Positions 13,842 to 24,940 of a DNA stretch of 64,000 nucleotides are shown here, piece after piece. Origin of the DNA: Myotis daubentonii (Eukaryota; Chordata; Mammalia; Chiroptera; Vespertilionidae); NCBI RefSeq assembly GCF_963259705.1, contig NC_081840.1, positions 4,583,062 through 4,647,061 of the forward strand, given 5' to 3'. Within the stretch, counting starts at the first letter, position 1, and the number at the start of each line of letters is the position of its first letter. The notes beneath the pieces are model-generated. The model searched no databases. It was not told the origin of the DNA and saw nothing but the letters and a program-made list of their open reading frames with translations. Both the position numbers and the translations under genes were made by a program.

Positions 13842-13960
13842 TTGCCTGGCTGGCATGGCTCAGTGGTTGAGCATCAACCTATGAACCAGGAGGTCATGGT
13901 TTGATTCCCGGTCAGGGCACATGCCCAGGTGCAGATTTGATCCCCAGTGGAGGGGTCAGC
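13842..13960 (+). repeat. VES SINE without 3' tail
   Basis: Has a VES head: 'TGGCATGGCTCAGTGGTTGA', 'CTATGAACCAGGAGGTCA', 'GGTTTGATTCCCGGTCAGG'. It stops after 'CCCCAGTGGAGGGGTCAGC', with no TC-rich or A-rich tail. The 12-mer AGGAGGTGGCAT flanks it exactly on both sides (13830-13841 and 13961-13972). The right copy coincides with where the VES consensus itself has a similar string, so the tail may have been lost by recombination. Confidence 0.85.
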
Positions 13961-14143
13961 AGGAGGTGGCATAATCGGGAAATATCTCCAGGCTTCAAAG
14001 GCGCCAAACAAGCCCCACTACGCATGGGCGTGGCTGCAGCAGCCACATGGCGGTGTGAGAGCTTCCGGTTCTGGGAGCTCCCTCCCCGGATGGTCCCGAC
14101 AGCTTTCCCAGACCCGGAGTTTTATAAAATGAGTCTCTTCCTC

Positions 14144-14169
14144 GTGTGTGTGTGTGTGTGTGTGTGTGT
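14144..14169 (+). repeat. (GT)n microsatellite
   Basis: Thirteen uninterrupted GT units. Confidence 0.97.
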
Positions 14170-14345
14170 TTCCTGCTGTGCTATTTACTTGCATTCACAG
14201 AGTAGCTTCAGTTCAATAAATGATGTGTTTGCCATCAGAACAATTTGCTTCTCTTTCTAATTATAGCAACAAGCTGCTTCCCCTACGCATATTATGGGTG
14301 TTTCATTATTTTAAATTGTTATCTTCCATATTAATTACAGAAACA
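14170..14345. promoter_or_regulatory. Candidate conserved non-coding element
   Basis: Repeat-free AT-rich block with 'CTTTCTAATTATAGCAACAA', 'TTTTAAATTGTTATCTTCC' and 'ATATTAATTACAG'. Several TAAT/ATTA cores sit close together. Function is inferred from composition only. Confidence 0.25.
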
Positions 14346-16440
14346 GTTGATCTTTTCTGATAAGCAGGCAGCTGCAAATTCCCTTTGTATGTCTCATTGT
14401 AGTAGGTAAAGCACCAGGTAAAAATGAAATCAAGCCCTGATTCAAGTCACGACAGAGGCGAGTGGAGGCTGCACCCCACCGTCCACTGGGCTGGGACTTG
14501 CTGTTTCCCAGAAGGACTGAGCTGACCGGCTCAGCCCGCGGGCAGGGCACACCCTCCGCTGGCTCCCAGCTGCTGACCAAGGTCTCCTCGGAGCTTCCTC
14601 CCCGAGTAAAATAAATCATGGACACAGGAGTAAATCAGTCCCGAAATGAGGGAGGTCAGAGAGAGGGGCGACACCGGCTCTGACCCCTAATTACGGCTGT
14701 CACTCACTGGCAGGAGGTCAGTGCAGAGTGGTGGGGCCGGAGCTCTGGGAAAGCCTCTCCCTGAAGGAGCCAGGCCAAAGGCTCAAGTGAGTCACCTTCC
14801 CTGTTTCCGATTACCATCAGCACAGGGACAGGCGCGGCCCTCCCAGGCCCGAGCCCAGAAGCTTGCATCTGCCCAGACAGGCCGCCTGCCTGCCCCTTCC
14901 TGGTGCAGCCTGGGCACATGTCAAGGCCAACCTCAGGGGCGAAAGGAGTGGCCTCCTGCTGGGGTGACCTCCCAGATCACAGGAGATAAGCCGAGCTGTC
15001 CCCACCCACAGCCTCTCCGGCTGCTCCCAGGCCCGGTGCCTGAGCCTTTTGCAGCTGAGCGTTCAGCTTCTCCTTGCTGGGTGCCAGTCAGAGGCATTGA
15101 AAAAGACATTTAAAACAAACAAAAGGACAGCCAAAACCATGAAATACAATAGGAGGAAGGTGAAGGGAAAGAGGGAAATAACATCACAGTGAGAGGAGAC
15201 GGGGAGCAGATCAGTAGCACAAATCCAGGGGAAATGAACTTACGGCGATGGGTGTGACGCTGCTGCTCACACCTGTCCAGGCGGAGTGGGAAGCAGCACT
15301 GAGCTTCCCAGCAGCAAAAGCAAAGAAGGAAACACAGCAGGTGTCAAGATCCAGAGCATCCGGAGAGGGGAAAGCGTGAGCAGGTCACTCAGCAGGACTG
15401 GCGTCTAAGATAAATGTCATTTCTGCAGGCATCTATTTCTCAACATCTCGACCCAACTCGGAAGCTACAGTGCCCAAGTTCAGTGCCATTCACTGTCCTC
15501 CATGCAAAAGCCACAGAATCCTCGGTGGCCTGCGTGGGTTTGATCCGGAATAAAGTCGGAGCCAGGAATGTGTTTGGAAACCAGCGGACACGCTGCGGTG
15601 CTCTGAGTTTCCAGGATGCAGGAAAGCGACTCATGGCAGCTGAAATCCCATGTGCGTGGGGCGTCATGGGAGAAGCCCTCTGAAAGGTCAAGGTCAGTCT
15701 ATCAAAGGCAAGCAGTGACAATCCTGTCCCTGCACAGTATCCGCTAGCCCAGCTGCAGCCCTGGCCATGGAACTCCCCTCTGCACCATCCAATCTGGCCG
15801 CCACCTGCAGTCATGGATGCAGGAAACGTGGTCAGAGCAACAGAGGGGATGCGTTTTTAATTTCATGTAATTGAAACTCATTTACTGGTAAGCTTCAGCT
15901 TAAAGAGCCGGAAGCTATCATATCCATGGCCCAGCCCACAGGCTTTCTCATACTGCTTTTGCACACTTTCCCAAAGGGACAGGATTCATTCTGCTCTGCA
16001 TTCAAGGTTGACCACGCTGGGGTGTCCCTGAGGGCCGCCTGGGGTCCTGGGGCCATCACAGCTGGGTCTGAACTTCGACTCGGATGACCTTGGACTTGGA
16101 GCCTTTCTTCTCTAAGGCCGTTGCTCTGCCTCCTACATGAGGGGGAGAATCGAGTCTCCTGACAGCACATGGTGGTCCCTCTGTGAGTAACAGCCACGGA
16201 GTGGCAGCTGCACACATGGACGCAGGCAAACAGGTTTCCGCGATGGACCAGAGAGAGAAGAGAGGCGCCTCAGGAAAGGGGATATCACCTGAAGCCTGAT
16301 GGTCTTTACTTCCCTGACATCAAGAAGGTATCAACATTTTACTTGTGATTTAAACAAGGAAAGAAAAAAGCTAATTATTGAAAAGAACTACCTGGCACAT
16401 ATTGAATTTTCTTTTTTCCACCCCACCTACTATGCATCAT
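14346..16440. other. Unassigned sequence
   Basis: No transposon or gene that I can support. The stretch 14650-15080 is GC-rich with short open frames on both strands, but there is no clear CpG clustering, splice structure or protein motif. Confidence 0.35.
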
Positions 16441-16444
16441 TGGG

Positions 16445-16560
16445 GGTATAATCATTCATTTGCTCATTCACGCATTCATTCCATGAATATTTACCAAGTT
16501 CCCACCCTGCCCCCGGCCTCTGGGGTCCCTGGTTCTGGAGGGGCTCCCTCTCTGGCAGGA
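16445..16560 (-). repeat. Possible L2 fragment
   Basis: 'CATTTGCTCATTCACGCATT' and 'CATTCCATGAATATTTACCA' match the reverse L2 3' end ('ttcattcattca..aatatttattgag'). Confidence 0.5.
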
Positions 16561-16604
16561 CGGAGTTCCCCCACATGCAGTGGCAGAAAAGAACCTAATT
16601 TCCT

Positions 16605-16745
16605 CATTATCTGCCAGGCCCCGAGGTGTGAATCATTACCTGATACTGGCATTATCTGATTTGTTGTCACAGCTTCACCACAAGGCAGACAAAATCCCCA
16701 TTTTAAAAATAAGGAAACTGAGGCACAACAAATTAGACTCATTCC
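16605..16745 (-). repeat. MIR SINE, ancient
   Basis: Reverse MIR: 'CCCCATTTTAAAAATAAGGA' followed by 'AACTGAGGCACAACAAATTA', preceded by 'CTGATACTGGCATTATCTG'. Confidence 0.7.
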
Positions 16746-17660
16746 CGTGCCACACATCCACATGCAGCCCATGTCTGCTTCACCCCACAGAGCTCTTGCC
16801 CCCATGCCCTCTTGTCGTCCCCAAAGCCCACCTTTTCCCTGAGGGTTTTGTTTAGAGAGTACAATCTAGTTCAACAGCCTTTGGAAATGCAAATGTAGGA
16901 AGAATGAGTCAGGAAGCACCATGGAGTGTCCCTGTGATTGGGGTTTGTGGCTGCACAAAGCCAGAAGGCTCCTCACAGACAGAGGGGCCGGGCGGGTGGC
17001 TGGGTGCACAGGTAAAAGGCCTCCCCTTGAACACCCTAACAGCCCCCCAGAGCCTTTATGGATGATTCCCATTCAAGGAGTCTTTAAAGAGACTTTCTCT
17101 CCACCAGCCAGGGCACGTGGAAGAGGAGAAATGACAAGGGACAACTGGGCCGGTCAACTGAGGTTTGTCCCTCAAGAGCTTATGAAACGGGGTCCATGCA
17201 GGTCAAAAGGGGTGTTCAGGAGCCTGTGAGCTTCCGCTTGTAAAAGCCAAGCCCCACTCCATGAGCCCCACCCCATGGCCCTCCAGAAATAGCCACCTTA
17301 AAGCAGCAGTGGCTCCGGAGACAGAGGGAGGAATCTGGAGTCCTACCTGCAACAGTGCTTTCATCGCTCTGTGGCTTTGGGCTGGTCAGTTAACCCCTTG
17401 TTATTATCAATAAAACCTGCATGTGGTGGCTATAGAGGGAGCATGCTGTCCAGGGCCCCTTCTAGCTTGGCATCCGACTGTGTTCTTCCCAGCTCCAAGC
17501 TCTGGTGGTGGCCTCCTCTGTATGGTGGCCATTGGGGCACATTCTTTCTCTTGGATACCCACACAGAGAAGCCAGGGAGCCACTTTTTAGCTTTTTTGTT
17601 AGTTTATTGTTGTTTTTAATGGAATAATAATGGCAAACACTTCTAAGTATTTCATTTATA
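16746..17660. other. Unassigned sequence
   Basis: No recognisable element. AT content rises after about 17580. Confidence 0.35.
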
Positions 17661-17986
17661 TCTATAAAGAGGTAATATGCAAATTAGGCCTGGATGCCAT
17701 AACAGGTCACGACCAGACAGGAGGAGGTTGCGCGAGCATGTGAGGCCTGGAGCGGAGACAGAGACAGACACAGAGGGGCCTGCCCGAGCCAGCACGGTGG
17801 CTCCAGTGGCCCAGAGCGGACACAGGCAGGAGGGCAGGGGGACCTGGGGAGTAAGTCAGGTGTGGGTCCTGGCCGCCCCCAGTGCGGGTCCGGCCTGACT
17901 CCCACGGTGGCCTGCAGGGTGCCTCCTCTCATGGCAGGAGGCAGGGCTCCTCCTCATGTGATTTCAATTGCATGCTGGGCCTCTAG
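17661..17986 (+). mobile_element. Helitron, HeliBat-type, non-autonomous
   Basis: Starts TCTATAAAGAGGTAATATGC after an A and ends ..TGCTGGGCCTCTAG. The 3' hairpin is decayed ('CAATTGCATGCT'). The GC-rich interior has no coding capacity for a Helitron transposase. The 5' AT-rich block and the CTCTAG end agree with the other Helitrons in the window. The base after CTAG is A rather than T, a likely later substitution. Confidence 0.78.
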
Positions 17987-17987
17987 A

Positions 17988-18040
17988 ATAATATATATAT
18001 GTATGTATACTAATATATATATACACACACACATATATAC
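17988..18040 (+). repeat. (TA)n/(CA)n microsatellite
   Basis: Interrupted TA and CA units starting right after the Helitron 3' end. Confidence 0.9.
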
Positions 18041-18044
18041 TCAT

Positions 18045-18180
18045 TTAATTTCACAACAATCTTATGGTATGGATACTATGGGGAAACTGAAGCGTAGAGC
18101 ACTCAAGCACACAGATAGTATGCCTAGAATTTGGGATTTGAACCCGGATCTGTGTGGCTTTAGAGAACTCACTCTTTACT
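18045..18180 (-). repeat. MIR SINE, ancient
   Basis: Reverse MIR: 'GGGGAAACTGAAGCGTAGAG', 'GGGATTTGAACCCGGATCTG'. Confidence 0.75.
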
Positions 18181-18184
18181 ATGG

Positions 18185-18355
18185 TATTAGTGGTTCCCAT
18201 GCTCATCTGCACATCAGAATCTCCTGGGGAATCTGTGACAATTCCCACAGCTGAGGCCATACCCCTGAGCAGTCAGTTCAGAGTGTCTGGGGTGGGATGC
18301 AGGCATCCATGGTTTGGGAAGCTCCCAGGATGCTAATGAGCAGACAGCTTAAGGG
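18185..18355. mobile_element. MER5-type hAT-Charlie fossil
   Basis: Contains 'TAGTGGTTCCCATGCTCATC', 'GCACATCAGAATCTCCTGGG', 'GTCTGGGGTGGGATGCAGGC' and 'GGAAGCTCCCAGGATGCTAA', matching the MER5 class of non-autonomous Charlie elements shared by eutherians. The right inverted repeat is eroded. Confidence 0.7.
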
Positions 18356-18550
18356 ATGCTGCACCATCCTAGAGTGACCGTCTACCCTACTGCACATCCT
18401 GGGTGCAGAAATGAGATTACCAAGTAGGAGAGAGAGGGATACAGGCATCAGCAGACGTGAGCTTACTTCCTGTCCCATGAGCCAGCCTTACAAGGCACCT
18501 AATGGCTTTAAGTCTGTCTCCCACACCCCCTCATTAAAAAGGGAAGTATG

Positions 18551-18772
18551 GCCCAGTTGGCATGGCTCAGTGGTTGAGCATCAAGCTATGAACCAGGAGG
18601 TCACAGATTCAATTCCTGGTCAGGGCACAGGCCTGGGTTGCAGGCTCATACCCTAGTTGGGGGTGTGTAGGAGGCAGCCAATCAATGTTTCTCTCTCATC
18701 ATTAATGTTTTTATCTCTCTCTCCCTCTCTCTTCCTCTCTGAAATCAATGAAAATACATTTTTTAAAAAGAA
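18551..18772 (+). repeat. VES SINE, near full length
   Basis: Head 'GCCCAGTTGGCATGGCTCAG', 'CTATGAACCAGGAGGTCA', 'GGTTGCAGGCTCATACCC', TC-rich segment, then 'GAAATCAATGAAAATAC' and an A-rich tail. Flanks share GAAGTATG (ending 18550 and 18782), an imperfect target duplication. Subtype with 'cagtggttgagcatc'. Confidence 0.92.
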
Positions 18773-18882
18773 GAGAAGTATGAAAACTGCTTTTCAAACT
18801 GTGATTGGGGAGCCTAGTAACCACTCAAACCAAGAACAAGAGATGTTGTATCCGACCATCACACTCAACCAGAGTCTTAGAT

Positions 18883-18883
<1 letters not shown>

Positions 18884-18937
<54 letters not shown>
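18884..18937 (+). repeat. (CA)n microsatellite
   Basis: About 27 uninterrupted AC units. Confidence 0.98.
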
Positions 18938-18939
<2 letters not shown>

Positions 18940-18998
18940 CACATGGTTCCGACAACACACACATTCAGTTCAGAGAGCACAGGCACACAAAGTGACCG

Positions 18999-19013
18999 CC
19001 CCCCCCCCCCCCC
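18999..19013 (+). repeat. Poly-C tract
   Basis: Fifteen consecutive C. Exact length is uncertain. Confidence 0.9.
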
Positions 19014-19079
19014 GCCAGCTCATAGGACAGATGCGCACGCTCTCACACAGAAAGGCGTGCAGTGAAGTCTCACTCGATG

Positions 19080-19650
19080 TCTGCATTAAAAATTAAATCC
19101 TCTCTAACACTTCCTTTTCATTAGCATTTTATAAAGAAGTCATCAGAATTCAAACTCTCTCCTCTCCTTGCTGCTTGATCCGTGTTTGTCTTTATTTAAG
19201 TTCAGAGCTGAGAAGGCGGTGTGGGCTGGAGATGTTCTCCCAGCTACGCCGACAGCCCTGCTGAGGGCTTTCTCATAAACTCGAAAAATAAGAGTGTTTT
19301 CATTTTCTTGTTGCTGTAATAACCTTGCAAGGGTTAGAAATGAGAGTCTATTTTCTAACTGGAATTGTTTTCCTCAATCACGGGCTCGCTTTCACACTTG
19401 TTGGCTGTTATTGTAGGGCTGCTAATGAATGTTGACCTCCTCCCCACACTTGCAATAATGCCTTCCTTTAAATACCACAGTGATGTCGTAAATGACACGA
19501 AGGTCGCAAATAAGAGGATAATGTATGTTTTTCTTGGGTGGCACCATTCATTAGAATTGTCTTTTTACCAATAGAGTTAATGGAATCATCTTCACTTGGG
19601 TTTAATATTTTATCACTTCAAGGGGCCAGACTATTGTCATGCGCTATTAC
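19080..19650. promoter_or_regulatory. Candidate conserved non-coding element
   Basis: About 570 bp free of identifiable repeats, AT-rich with scattered TAAT/ATTA cores ('GCATTAAAAATTAAATCC', 'TTTTCATTAGCATTTTATAA', 'GGCTGCTAATGAATGTTGAC', 'GGTTTAATATTTTATCACTT'). No ORF shows protein-like features. Regulatory role is an inference. Confidence 0.3.
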
Positions 19651-19750
19651 AGTGTTCCTGGCTCCCTCTTTGTGCTCAAGAGTCATTCTGTTGAAAACTC
19701 CTTGAATGGATCCCCAGCTCTAAAACCTGATCCTAAGTGGGCATCTCCAT

Positions 19751-19786
19751 CTTTTTTTAAAAAAGATTTTTTAACAATTGATTTTT
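19751..19786 (-). repeat. VES SINE (outer copy), tail part
   Basis: T/A-rich tail of a minus-strand VES whose body resumes at 20007. Its last 14 bases, AACAATTGATTTTT, were duplicated when the inner VES inserted. Confidence 0.85.
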
Positions 19787-20006
19787 ATTTTTTTAATATA
19801 TTTTATTGATTTTTTTACAGAGAGGAAGGGAGAGAGATAGAGAGTTAGAAACATCGATGAGAGAGAAACATCGATCAGCTGCATCCTGCACATCTCCTAC
19901 TGGGGATGTACCCACAACCCTGGTACATGCCCCTGACCGGAATCGAACCTGGGACCCCTCAGTCCGCAGGCCAACGCTCTATCCACTGAGCCAAACCGGT
20001 TTTGGC
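19787..20006 (-). repeat. VES SINE (inner copy), full length
   Basis: Minus-strand VES nested in another VES. Plus-strand landmarks are 'TTTTATTGATTTTTTTACAG', 'GAGAAACATCGATCAGCTGC', 'CCCTGACCGGAATCGAACCT' (B-box complement) and 'CTCTATCCACTGAGCCAAAC' (A-box complement). It is flanked by an exact 14-bp duplication of outer SINE sequence (19773-19786 and 20007-20020). The B-box region is well preserved, so this is a fairly young copy of the 'gtggatagagcgt' subtype. Confidence 0.95.
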
Positions 20007-20188
20007 AACAATTGATTTTTAGAGAGAGAAACATCAATGTGAGAGTAAAACATCGATTGGCTGCCTCCTGCACTTCCTTACTGGGGGGATCTAGCCCACA
20101 ACTTGGGCATGTGCTTAACCTGGGAGTTGAACTGGCAACCTTTCCATGCAAGTGATGCACCCAACAACTGAGCCACACGGGCCAGGGC
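20007..20188 (-). repeat. VES SINE (outer copy), body
   Basis: Continuation of the outer VES: 'GAGAGAGAAACATCAATGTG', 'TTGGCTGCCTCCTGCACTTC', 'AACTGAGCCACACGGGCCAG'. Flanking CATCTCC occurs before the tail (19742) and after the head (20190), a probable target duplication. Confidence 0.88.
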
Positions 20189-20219
20189 TCATCTCCCTTA
20201 AGCTTCCTTTGTCTTGACT

Positions 20220-20480
20220 ATTTCAATGACTGTCTATCTGATCCCCTTGTCTTGATACTCCCATCCATCCTCCCACTGCCAGCAGAGTCATCTTCAAGCA
20301 CAGATCTAATATCCTCCTCCTGATTTAAACCCTCTCCACTGTACACAAGAAAAGCACGAGACACGGATCCCGTGGGGACTTCGCTCTCCTTCAAGTCCCC
20401 ACTAGGCTCCTTGAGCTCCAGGCGATGACACTTTTCAACATTCTCTGAGCATCCTCTGCCCTTTCACTCGCTGATGGCTT
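20220..20480 (+). repeat. L2 LINE fragment
   Basis: Matches the L2 3' region: 'CCACTGCCAGCAGAGTCATC', 'CTAATATCCTCCTCCTGATT', 'TAAACCCTCTCCACTGTACA', 'ATTCTCTGAGCATCCTCTGC'. Traces may extend upstream of the VES nest (19700-19740). Confidence 0.6.
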
Positions 20481-21974
20481 TGCTGCTGCAATTTGTTTGC
20501 CCGTATTGAGAAAGGAGGGGTGCAGATTGTTTTTTGAGCAGCTATTATGAGTGTGGTCTTGCTAGGCACTCTGCATATATCATCCCTCTCCCGCCATCCT
20601 CACTCCACCGCGTCCTTCAAAATGAAAGGCAAGTGCCCTTGCTCAGTGAAGCCTTCCTCGAGGTCTGAAGAAGTAGCTTTCCCTTCTCCCACTCACCGTA
20701 TTATAACTCGGTGTGTTCAACCTGGTTCCCCAGCTAAAATGCCTGGATGGGGATTCTTTTGCAGATACTGTATTGAGGCAGAACTCTCAGGTGAAACCTA
20801 CAGGAAAAGTGAGCAGCAAGATAGTTCTGGGAAGAACATATGGTTTAGCCAAAGTCCAGCTTCGCCCAATCCCAGGGGGTGCTCTGGGGAATGAATTGTC
20901 CTTCAGTGAAATTAGGGGCTACAGTGATCCATTGGTTGTAAGCTTTATCCTGATGACTAGGTGAGGGGAGGACACCCTCCTAGGCCTTGCTGGGCAAGGC
21001 AGCACCATTGGCCATGTGACCTTCCAGAAGTACATGATGCCCTGAGCCGTTAGCAGCCAGTACTCGGGACAGTCTGGTGGGAGTCATCTGGGGTCTATTA
21101 CAATCCATACTTGACGTCTTTGTTTGTTTGTTGACATGGATCCCTCCCATTAGCCTTAAAGATAATGAATGTGTCTTCTGCCTATGAAATCCCCAAAGTC
21201 CAGCCTATATTTTTTGACACCAGGTATGAGTGCTGTGTGGTTTTGGATGAATGGGCCATCTATAGACTCCCTACATGCATCAGAGAATAGTTCTAGGTTC
21301 TTAGAATATAATGAGCAAGTACCCTGGTCCTGGGCTTCCAGAAGCTTGCTCTCCATGGGAAGATGGGGAGCACACAGATGTGAGCTGTCCCTGCACCCCT
21401 TTCTGAGGCCGTGTTGAAGGAACGACACGTGCAGAACTGAGTTTCATCTATGAGCTGGGCACCGTGTGGGTGTTTACCACATGAGATGTGTATACAAATT
21501 AGTGTGTTCTTCCACCAGAATCGTTAATGGATGAATGGTACCAGGCATCCCCACTCCTCTGACTCTTAAGGAGAACGCCCCCTCCATGCTAGGATGTGCT
21601 CAGCTGCAAAAATTTCAGAAATTAAACAAGGAAGATACTGGGAAAAGCCAGAAAGAGCAAATGATTCACGGAATACAGAGCGAAGATGGAGTGGAGGGAG
21701 AAGGCAGAGATAGACAAGCTGTGAGGGCGATGTTTGCAATATGCAAGGAGAGTGGAATGGTGAGAAGTGGCTATTGAGGGATTGTGAATGCAGCAGGGAT
21801 GAGGAGAGTGGAAATTTTGGATGCCTGATGGGTACTAATTGCACACGTGTTTTTCTTTGGCATTTCATTAAGAGGATAAACGGGCTGTGGAGTGCCCTTA
21901 GCTGCCCGTTAGCTGATGACATGTGTGGAGAGAGAACCACAGGAGGCCCTGGTATACATTTGCATTCTTCACAC
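20481..21974. other. Mostly unassigned, with L2/MIR traces
   Basis: About 20535-20590 resembles reverse MIR ('TTTGAGCAGCTATTATGAGT', 'TAGGCACTCTGCATATATC'). About 21285-21380 resembles reverse L2 ('TCTAGGTTCTTAGAATATAA'). The 20705-21050 segment has overlapping open frames that could suggest an old processed pseudogene, but I recognise no parent protein. Confidence 0.35.
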
Positions 21975-22105
21975 AGCATCTCATTGAATGGGTATTAAAC
22001 CCATTTTAATTGGCAAAGTGACTGAGGATCAGAGAAGTTGTGTGCTGCACCCAAAGTCAGCCAAGCGGGAACTACTGAATTCAGAACCTGACTCCAAGGT
22101 TATCA
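21975..22105 (-). repeat. MIR SINE, ancient
   Basis: Reverse MIR: 'AAACCCATTTTAATTGGCAA', 'GTGACTGAGGATCAGAGAAG', 'GCACCCAAAGTCAGCCAAGC'. Confidence 0.7.
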
Positions 22106-22213
22106 GGTTCCACATGTACACTCGGGCCATTAACACAGTGTCCCTGATCCGGAACAGAGCTGACGTGCCCCGGGAGACTGCTTCAGGAGAACTCATGTGG
22201 ACGTTAGGGCCAC

Positions 22214-22434
22214 TATCTTTTTTGTTAAATATAGTTTATTGCTTTCAGAGAGGAAGGGAGAGGGAGAGAGAGAGAAACATCAATGATGAGAGAGAATCAT
22301 TGATCAGCTGCCTCCTGCACGCCCCACACTGGGGATCGAGCGCACTACCTGGGCATGTGCTCTGATCAGGAATCAAACTGTGACCTCCTCGTTCATAGGT
22401 GAATGCTCAACCACTGAGCCATGCCAGCTGGGTG
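22214..22434 (-). repeat. VES SINE
   Basis: Plus-strand order: T-rich tail, 'TTATTGCTTTCAGAGAGGAA', 'GAGAAACATCAATGATGAGA', 'CAGCTGCCTCCTGCACGCCC', 'AACCACTGAGCCATGCCAGC'. Near full length, subtype with 'ttcataggt..gctcaaccactgagcc'. No clean target duplication. Confidence 0.92.
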
Positions 22435-23039
22435 ATCCGCTGTCTTAAGAACAGGGCTTTAGCTGGTCCAGAGCAGAGAGAGTTCCCTCATGCCCGAGAT
22501 GAAAGGAAAGACCTGTGAGTTGACCTGGAGCGTCCACTGGGCCGGCTGATGACGAACCATCCTGGGACCACTTGGTAAAGGGTGAACTGAGGAGGAATAT
22601 GACAGCAAGAGAAAGCATCGTCCCGCTCTTTCATGGGAACGTGGTCATCACTGTACACTGGCCGGAGTCATGGGCTTCTCCACAGGAAGGTTAATGCATT
22701 TCAAGAACTACCGAGTCTCATTCATTCTTATTGCCTCGCATGACACCAAATAACTGAGGAGACAACACGACTTGCCTCTCCGGTCTTTGCTTTGAAGTTG
22801 TGTGGATACAGCCATCACACTGTCATCCACAGAATCTGACAGATCAGCCTCCTCCTCCCCTGAACCCCCCAGTCCATAGAGATTCTACTCACAGGTTTCA
22901 ACAGCTTCAAATTATGTCAAGAGCTAAATCCCTCTTGGAAAAACAAAATAAAACTTCTTCATTTTTCAGTTGTAAGAAAAGCCCAGGGCATGATAAGATG
23001 ATGGAGGAAGAAAACAACACGCACACACCTGAATCTGGG
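22435..23039. other. Unassigned sequence
   Basis: No recognisable feature and no protein-like open frame. Confidence 0.35.
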
Positions 23040-23180
23040 GTCAGATGCATAGACTTGCCAACTGTGTGCTTTGTACAAACCATTTCCTCCCTCTCAGCCT
23101 TAGTTTCCTCCTCCGTAACGTGGGGCTGATTAATCCCTGCCCTTCCCACTTCATAGGGCGGTTAAAATGATCACATTAAA
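23040..23180 (+). repeat. MIR SINE, ancient
   Basis: 'CCATTTCCTCCCTCTCAGCC', 'TTAGTTTCCTCCTCCGTAAC', 'CTTCATAGGGCGGTTAAAAT' follow MIR core and 3' order. Confidence 0.78.
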
Positions 23181-23184
23181 TAAT

Positions 23185-23560
23185 GGAAAAAAAGCAGAGC
23201 TTTCTCTGAATCAAGAGGAGAAATATTTATAGAAAAGATGTTTGCTTTTCCTTGCGTGAATTATCAATGGCGCTCATCTGGTGTTTTAATTAATAAGGTG
23301 TGTGATTTTTTAATTTAAAGAAGATTAAGTCTCTGGAAAGAATAATAGCAGAAGAGCATGAATTATGTAATTTTTTTTAAAAATGCCCAACAGTGGTCGA
23401 GATGAAGTGGTTGTGTAGAAACAGAGAGACTTTTGTTGAATTCTTGGAGGGGATTGAACTGATTAGCTCTATTGTGAAGGGTGCATTTTCCCCCCACTTT
23501 AGATAATATTCACTTTTTTTTCATTCCTTAGGATTTATGTCTGTTTCATATCCCAATGTG
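23185..23560. promoter_or_regulatory. Candidate conserved non-coding element
   Basis: Repeat-free, AT-rich and rich in homeodomain-like cores: 'GTGAATTATCAATGGCGCTC', 'GTTTTAATTAATAAGGTG', 'GCATGAATTATGTAATTTTT', 'TTAATTTAAAGAAGATTAAG'. No coding potential. Function is inferred from composition only. Confidence 0.35.
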
Positions 23561-24774
23561 TTTTTAAAAGACATTTTCCTATCATATTCTATGGCATAAT
23601 CAGGAAGCAAATGGGGGGAGGGATTGAAGGATTGTGCTTGTCCCAGAAAGTAGTCTTAAGAGCTCCTTGAGAACCCGGGCAAGCTGGAGATGCCACAGCA
23701 AAAGCCAAGACTGGAAACCTGGAACCCACCACTTCTCCTCAGCATCTACAGTCACAGAAGGAGTTCGAATTGACTAGTCTCTTCAGATTCCCTTCCTCTT
23801 TCCCTATTCCCACTTCCCCAGCCCAATGCCAACCCACACAGCCTTGTGAAGACATTGTGATGGTCTCCACAGGAGGTCCAGCCTTAGCCCACCCATCAAA
23901 GTCTGGCTGCAACCGGTCAGAGGTCCTTCCAAACCCACGTGCATGGATGTCCACTCCCAGCCAGCATGGAGTAGCAGGGACCACCTTCACTCTCTCACCT
24001 GAAACAACTAAAGAAAACCACACAGATTAAATCCACAAAATGACTGTTTCAAGCACATTGGCATGAGGGGGTGGGAAAAGCAGGCATCCCTGAAATATGG
24101 GCAACATATAACGTGAACACTCACCGCTTACCAGGAACAACTTCAGTTACCAGCAGCCAGTGCATGAAAATGAGGCCACAGAGTGTGGGGTGGCGCACTC
24201 AGAGCTCTTTCACCTTCTGGTGGGGGTACTAGCTCCAGACTAAACATTGCTCCAGACCCAGCGAACAAAGCTTAAAATCAAGACCAAAGACTTAAACCTC
24301 TTCCAAGTAACGTCACCGGGACCTAGAACAAAAGACCAACCCCAACAAGGCTAAATGCATAGTGTCTGGCATTCTGTGGAAAAGGCCAGGCATGCAGAAA
24401 AGCAGAAAAATATAAGTGAGGATGACAAAATCAACCCATCAAAACGAACCTGGAGATTAGACACATAAGAGAATGAGTAGACAAGGGTATTGGCACAGTT
24501 ATTATAACTGTGTTCCTTATGTTTGGGAAGGTAGTTTGACACATGGATATAAAGATACCAAACCCCACTTCTAGAACTGGACGCTACAATGTCCGTGTCC
24601 CTCTGACCTAGGGCTCAAAGCTTCAGTGATGTGAGATGAATGTCTCATAGCCCTGCTGGGCAGCGTCTGCCTGCAGCTAGTAGCACTGTGTTGCCTACTT
24701 AACAATGTGCTCAGAGGGTAGATCGTATGCTGTGTTCTTATCACAAATACTCATTATTATTATAGGACTAGTAG
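23561..24774. other. Unassigned sequence
   Basis: No gene or confident repeat. Diverged L1-like material may begin around 24040, but the match is too weak to claim. Confidence 0.3.
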
Positions 24775-24940
24775 TGAATGAATACATTTGAGAGGTAATA
24801 GGCATGTTTATGGCCTAGACTGCGGTGAGAGTTTCACAGATGTACAGATATCCCAAACTCAACAAGTTGTATGTATAGATTACGTATGTACAGCTTGCCC
24901 TATGTCAATCCTACCTCAATAAAGTGGTTTACACTATTTT
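24775..24940 (+). mobile_element. LINE-1 3' end
   Basis: Typical L1 terminal motifs: 'GGTGAGAGTTTCACAGATGT', 'CCCAAACTCAACAAGTTGTA' and 'TCAATCCTACCTCAATAAAG'. Non-coding 3' fragment. Confidence 0.7.

Noticed and set aside
20705..21050. Possible processed pseudogene
   Set aside because: Overlapping open frames exist, but I cannot name a parent protein and see no poly-A tail or target duplication.
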